Below are positions 4,528 to 6,843 of a DNA stretch of 6,843 nt, in pieces. Position 1 is the stretch's first letter. Every line of letters starts with the position of its first letter. The stretch spans positions 1 to 6,843 of the forward strand of contig CALBJF010000182.1 in the NCBI GenBank assembly GCA_937892665.1, read 5' to 3'. A program made the position numbers and the translations under genes. This DNA comes from an uncultured euryarchaeote. Its GTDB lineage: Archaea; Thermoplasmatota; Poseidoniia; Poseidoniales; Poseidoniaceae. Under the pieces are notes generated by a model that saw nothing but the letters and a program-made list of their open reading frames with translations, had not been told where the DNA came from and did no database searches.

Positions 4528-6843
4528 ATGTCGAAAACTCACTCACGTGCCGTAGTTTTGGTTCTTTTGATGCTTGCAGCAAGTGCATCTCCGCTTGCCT
4601 TCACAGCAAAAGCAGATTCAGCAATCGTGCTTTCTGTTGACACGCCACACATGATCCTTATTCCTGGTGAATCGGTCAACCTCACACTGGTTATCGAGAA
4701 CAATGGCTCATCCATTGAGACTTATTCGGTGGAATCATCCACAACTGGTTTGGCCAACGTTTGGTCTGCAACACCCACCGCTGCAACTGTTTCTAATGTC
4801 CTTCCTACATACAATACGTCGACGACTATTGTTGTTCAACTGCTTGAATCAGCAACACCTTCCGATAATGGAATGTTCACCCTTTTCGTAAACGAAACCG
4901 ACGGAGTTGCAACCTCGTCTATTGACGTATATGTTTCAGTGGCTCTTGTTTACCATCCTTCGATAGATGCGGGTGATGTAGGTAATAATGGTCTACTTGC
5001 AATTCAACCGGGTCAATCGGTCGATTTACAATTGCCTGTTTCAAATCTTGGTTCAGTGACAGACTCGTACCTTCTAAGCGTACAAGAAGAGCCTGATTTA
5101 TCGGGATGGTGGGCGAATTATACATCCAATAATACAGGTTCAAATACAACATCTTCAGTTCCATCATGGTCAATGTCTGTCAGTGATGTTTTGATGTTCG
5201 GAAATTCATATACTGCTCAGAATGGATTGTCCTCAATGGTGGAAGAAATGCTGAGAAGTGCGGGTAGTCCGAGTAATACCTCTGCATTCAGTCCTGGTGG
5301 CCAAACTCTTGCAAATCACTGGTCGGATGTGAATACTTCTTCAAGTGCTCAAAATCTATCACTCGCATCAGGCGTGTGGGATACAGTCGTTCTCCAAGAC
5401 CAATCACAAATCCCTGGATTTTTACGTTCAAATTCGAATTGGATTGCTAGTAAAAATGCAAGCATCGATTTAGCAGATCGTGTTGATACAGAAGGAGGAT
5501 CCACCATGCTGATGATGACTTGGGGTCGTCGAAGTGGTGATGCAACCAATCCAATATTGTTCTCAAATTACACTGTTATGCAAGACAGACTTGAACAGGG
5601 GTACATCGATTACAGAGACAATATTTCATCTCAGACATCTGCTGATGTTTACATTGCCCCTGTTGGATTGGCGTTCAAGCATATTCACGATTCAATCGTA
5701 GCATCCGGTGGCAATCCACAGTCACCTACATCGACGTTTTATGGCCTGTACTCAAGTGATGGAAGCCATCCTTCGACATCGGGTTCATATCTCGCAGCAT
5801 GTGTCTTATTTTCTGCTCTCACCGGGGATTCCCCAGTCGGATTAACAGACAATACAACAATGGATGCTGCATTGCGACTAACGCTCCAACAAACAGCCGC
5901 TGAAGTCGTGTTCAATGGTTCATCTGAATACGATTATCCATGGGAAACAACAGGAGCGATTCAGTCAATGAATCAGCATTCAGCCTTCCCACCTGGTTGG
6001 GAAGTACGATGGCTTGACGATCAAATCGAGAATCTATCAGCTCAAAATCAGGAATCCTCTACACTGAGAATTACAATACCCTCTGATGCACTTCCTGGCG
6101 CAACAGGCGTGCGCTTGCATGCTGGATCTTTGATGGGTAATCTCTCTACATCCACCCTCATCGTTATCGATGTTCAAGCGACGTATGATTTACAAGTGGA
6201 TTTCTTAGCGAGTACAGATGATTTTATTCCTGGAGAGCAGACAAATACTACGCTTTCAATAACAAACCAAGGTACAACTCAATCAACATACTCACACTCC
6301 TTGTCTGTGCTAAGTGGACCATGCACAGTCGCATTGCTTACAGCAGAAACTACGTTTGCAATAGATGAGGTCGTAAACATACCGTTCGCCGTTGATGTGG
6401 GAAGTAGCGGGAATATAGGTGACGTTTGCTCTGTTCGAATAATCAACACACTCTCTGAGGATTCTTCGGTTTCTTTTGTTCGCGATTTCTCCTTCGAAGT
6501 CGATCGGAAGGTAGCCTTCACCGTTCAAGGCCCATCAGGGGCTATGCTTCTTACTCCTGGATTAGAGGAGACTCTCGAAGTACGAGTTTTCAATACTGGA
6601 AGCGAAACTGAAACGTTCTCATTACAAATCGTAAGCAATGCTTCAGCTCATGTTTCTCTGACCTTGGATACGGCTTCATCAGTGACGGTTGCTTCTGGAC
6701 AATCTGCTACGTGGACATTGGGTGCAATGGCTGCCTCAGGCTCTCTTGGACTCAACGAACGAACCGTCTCAGTAACTCACGACTCTCTCCAAACATTAAA
6801 CACAACGTTGCCATTTGACGTTCAACCTGTGTTAGAATTGGAA
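4528..6843 (+). CDS. secreted SGNH/GDSL-type hydrolase with NEW3/CARDB-like repeats (3' end outside window)
   Basis: The frame is open for 772 codons to the window edge, so the C-terminus is missing. Residues 1-29 form a Sec signal peptide with a basic start (Lys3, Arg7), a hydrophobic core (8-20) and a likely cut after Ala-Lys-Ala29. Beta-sandwich repeats of NEW3/CARDB character follow at about 33-140 (IPGESVNLTLVIENNG), 143-199 (IQPGQSVDLQLPVSNLGS), 552-660 and 661-770. Between 216 and about 463 lies an SGNH-hydrolase domain: GNSYT (225-229) with nucleophile Ser227, SPGGQT (255-260), VVLQDQSQ (287-294) in place of the usual GxND block, TWGRR (331-335), APVGLAF (377-383) and DGSHPS (411-416) supplying Asp411 and His414. 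It resembles the DUF4886-like SGNH group. Residues 488-550 look like the second half of a NEW3 repeat. About 20 N-x-S/T sequons suggest a glycosylated surface or extracellular protein. Cys599 and Cys634 could form a disulfide. It probably deacylates a glycan or other ester outside the cell, but the substrate is unknown. Confidence 0.85.
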   Translation, partial: MSKTHSRAVVLVLLMLAASASPLAFTAKADSAIVLSVDTPHMILIPGESVNLTLVIENNGSSIETYSVESSTTGLANVWSATPTAATVSNVLPTYNTSTTIVVQLLESATPSDNGMFTLFVNETDGVATSSIDVYVSVALVYHPSIDAGDVGNNGLLAIQPGQSVDLQLPVSNLGSVTDSYLLSVQEEPDLSGWWANYTSNNTGSNTTSSVPSWSMSVSDVLMFGNSYTAQNGLSSMVEEMLRSAGSPSNTSAFSPGGQTLANHWSDVNTSSSAQNLSLASGVWDTVVLQDQSQIPGFLRSNSNWIASKNASIDLADRVDTEGGSTMLMMTWGRRSGDATNPILFSNYTVMQDRLEQGYIDYRDNISSQTSADVYIAPVGLAFKHIHDSIVASGGNPQSPTSTFYGLYSSDGSHPSTSGSYLAACVLFSALTGDSPVGLTDNTTMDAALRLTLQQTAAEVVFNGSSEYDYPWETTGAIQSMNQHSAFPPGWEVRWLDDQIENLSAQNQESSTLRITIPSDALPGATGVRLHAGSLMGNLSTSTLIVIDVQATYDLQVDFLASTDDFIPGEQTNTTLSITNQGTTQSTYSHSLSVLSGPCTVALLTAETTFAIDEVVNIPFAVDVGSSGNIGDVCSVRIINTLSEDSSVSFVRDFSFEVDRKVAFTVQGPSGAMLLTPGLEETLEVRVFNTGSETETFSLQIVSNASAHVSLTLDTASSVTVASGQSATWTLGAMAASGSLGLNERTVSVTHDSLQTLNTTLPFDVQPVLELE

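Noticed and set aside
4919..5173. Minus-strand open frame of 84 codons inside the secreted-protein gene
   Set aside because: The plus-strand frame is continuous through the whole region with clear signal peptide, repeat and SGNH motifs. The minus-strand product looks like an antisense artefact.
1..6843. CRISPR array, insertion sequence, tRNA or attachment-site repeats
   Set aside because: No regularly spaced direct repeats, transposase motifs, terminal inverted repeats or tRNA-like cloverleaf sequences were seen on reading both strands.

Overview
The window reads like a piece of a marine planktonic archaeal genome of moderate GC, most likely Marine Group II/III Euryarchaeota (Thermoplasmatota). 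This is inferred, not proven. The evidence is an archaeal/eukaryotic-type aspartyl-tRNA synthetase without the large bacterial insertion domain, a large secreted protein built of NEW3/CARDB-like beta-sandwich repeats with about 20 N-glycosylation sequons, tight gene packing, and T-tracts rather than strong stem-loop terminators. One gene argues against a purely archaeal repertoire: metK encodes the bacterial/eukaryotic-type S-adenosylmethionine synthetase, not the divergent archaeal family.

Layout. The left half (about 1-3120) is a minus-strand cluster, probably one transcript, in the order aspS (3120-1720), an alpha/beta hydrolase (1745 or 1709 down to 963) and an atypical short-chain dehydrogenase (923-111). 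A possible start of a further minus-strand gene lies at the left edge (35-1). A compact 98-bp divergent intergenic region (3121-3218) separates aspS from metK (3219-4463, plus strand). After a 64-bp gap with a T-tract and a small hairpin, a plus-strand gene starts at 4528 and stays open for 772 codons to the right edge. It encodes a secreted protein with an SGNH/GDSL-type esterase domain nested among NEW3-like repeats.

How the genes relate. aspS and metK are housekeeping genes (aminoacyl-tRNA and methyl-donor supply) that share a divergent promoter region. The hydrolase and dehydrogenase downstream of aspS are probably cytoplasmic enzymes of unknown substrate and look co-transcribed by position rather than by shared function. 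The secreted SGNH protein is the most accessory-like and least characterised gene. No mobile element, CRISPR array, tRNA, rRNA or riboswitch was seen. No new multi-gene system is evident. The most unusual item is the domain architecture of the 4528-6843 protein. Smaller points of interest are the dehydrogenase lacking the catalytic Tyr/Lys pair, the AspRS anticodon-domain substitutions, and the bacterial-type MetK.
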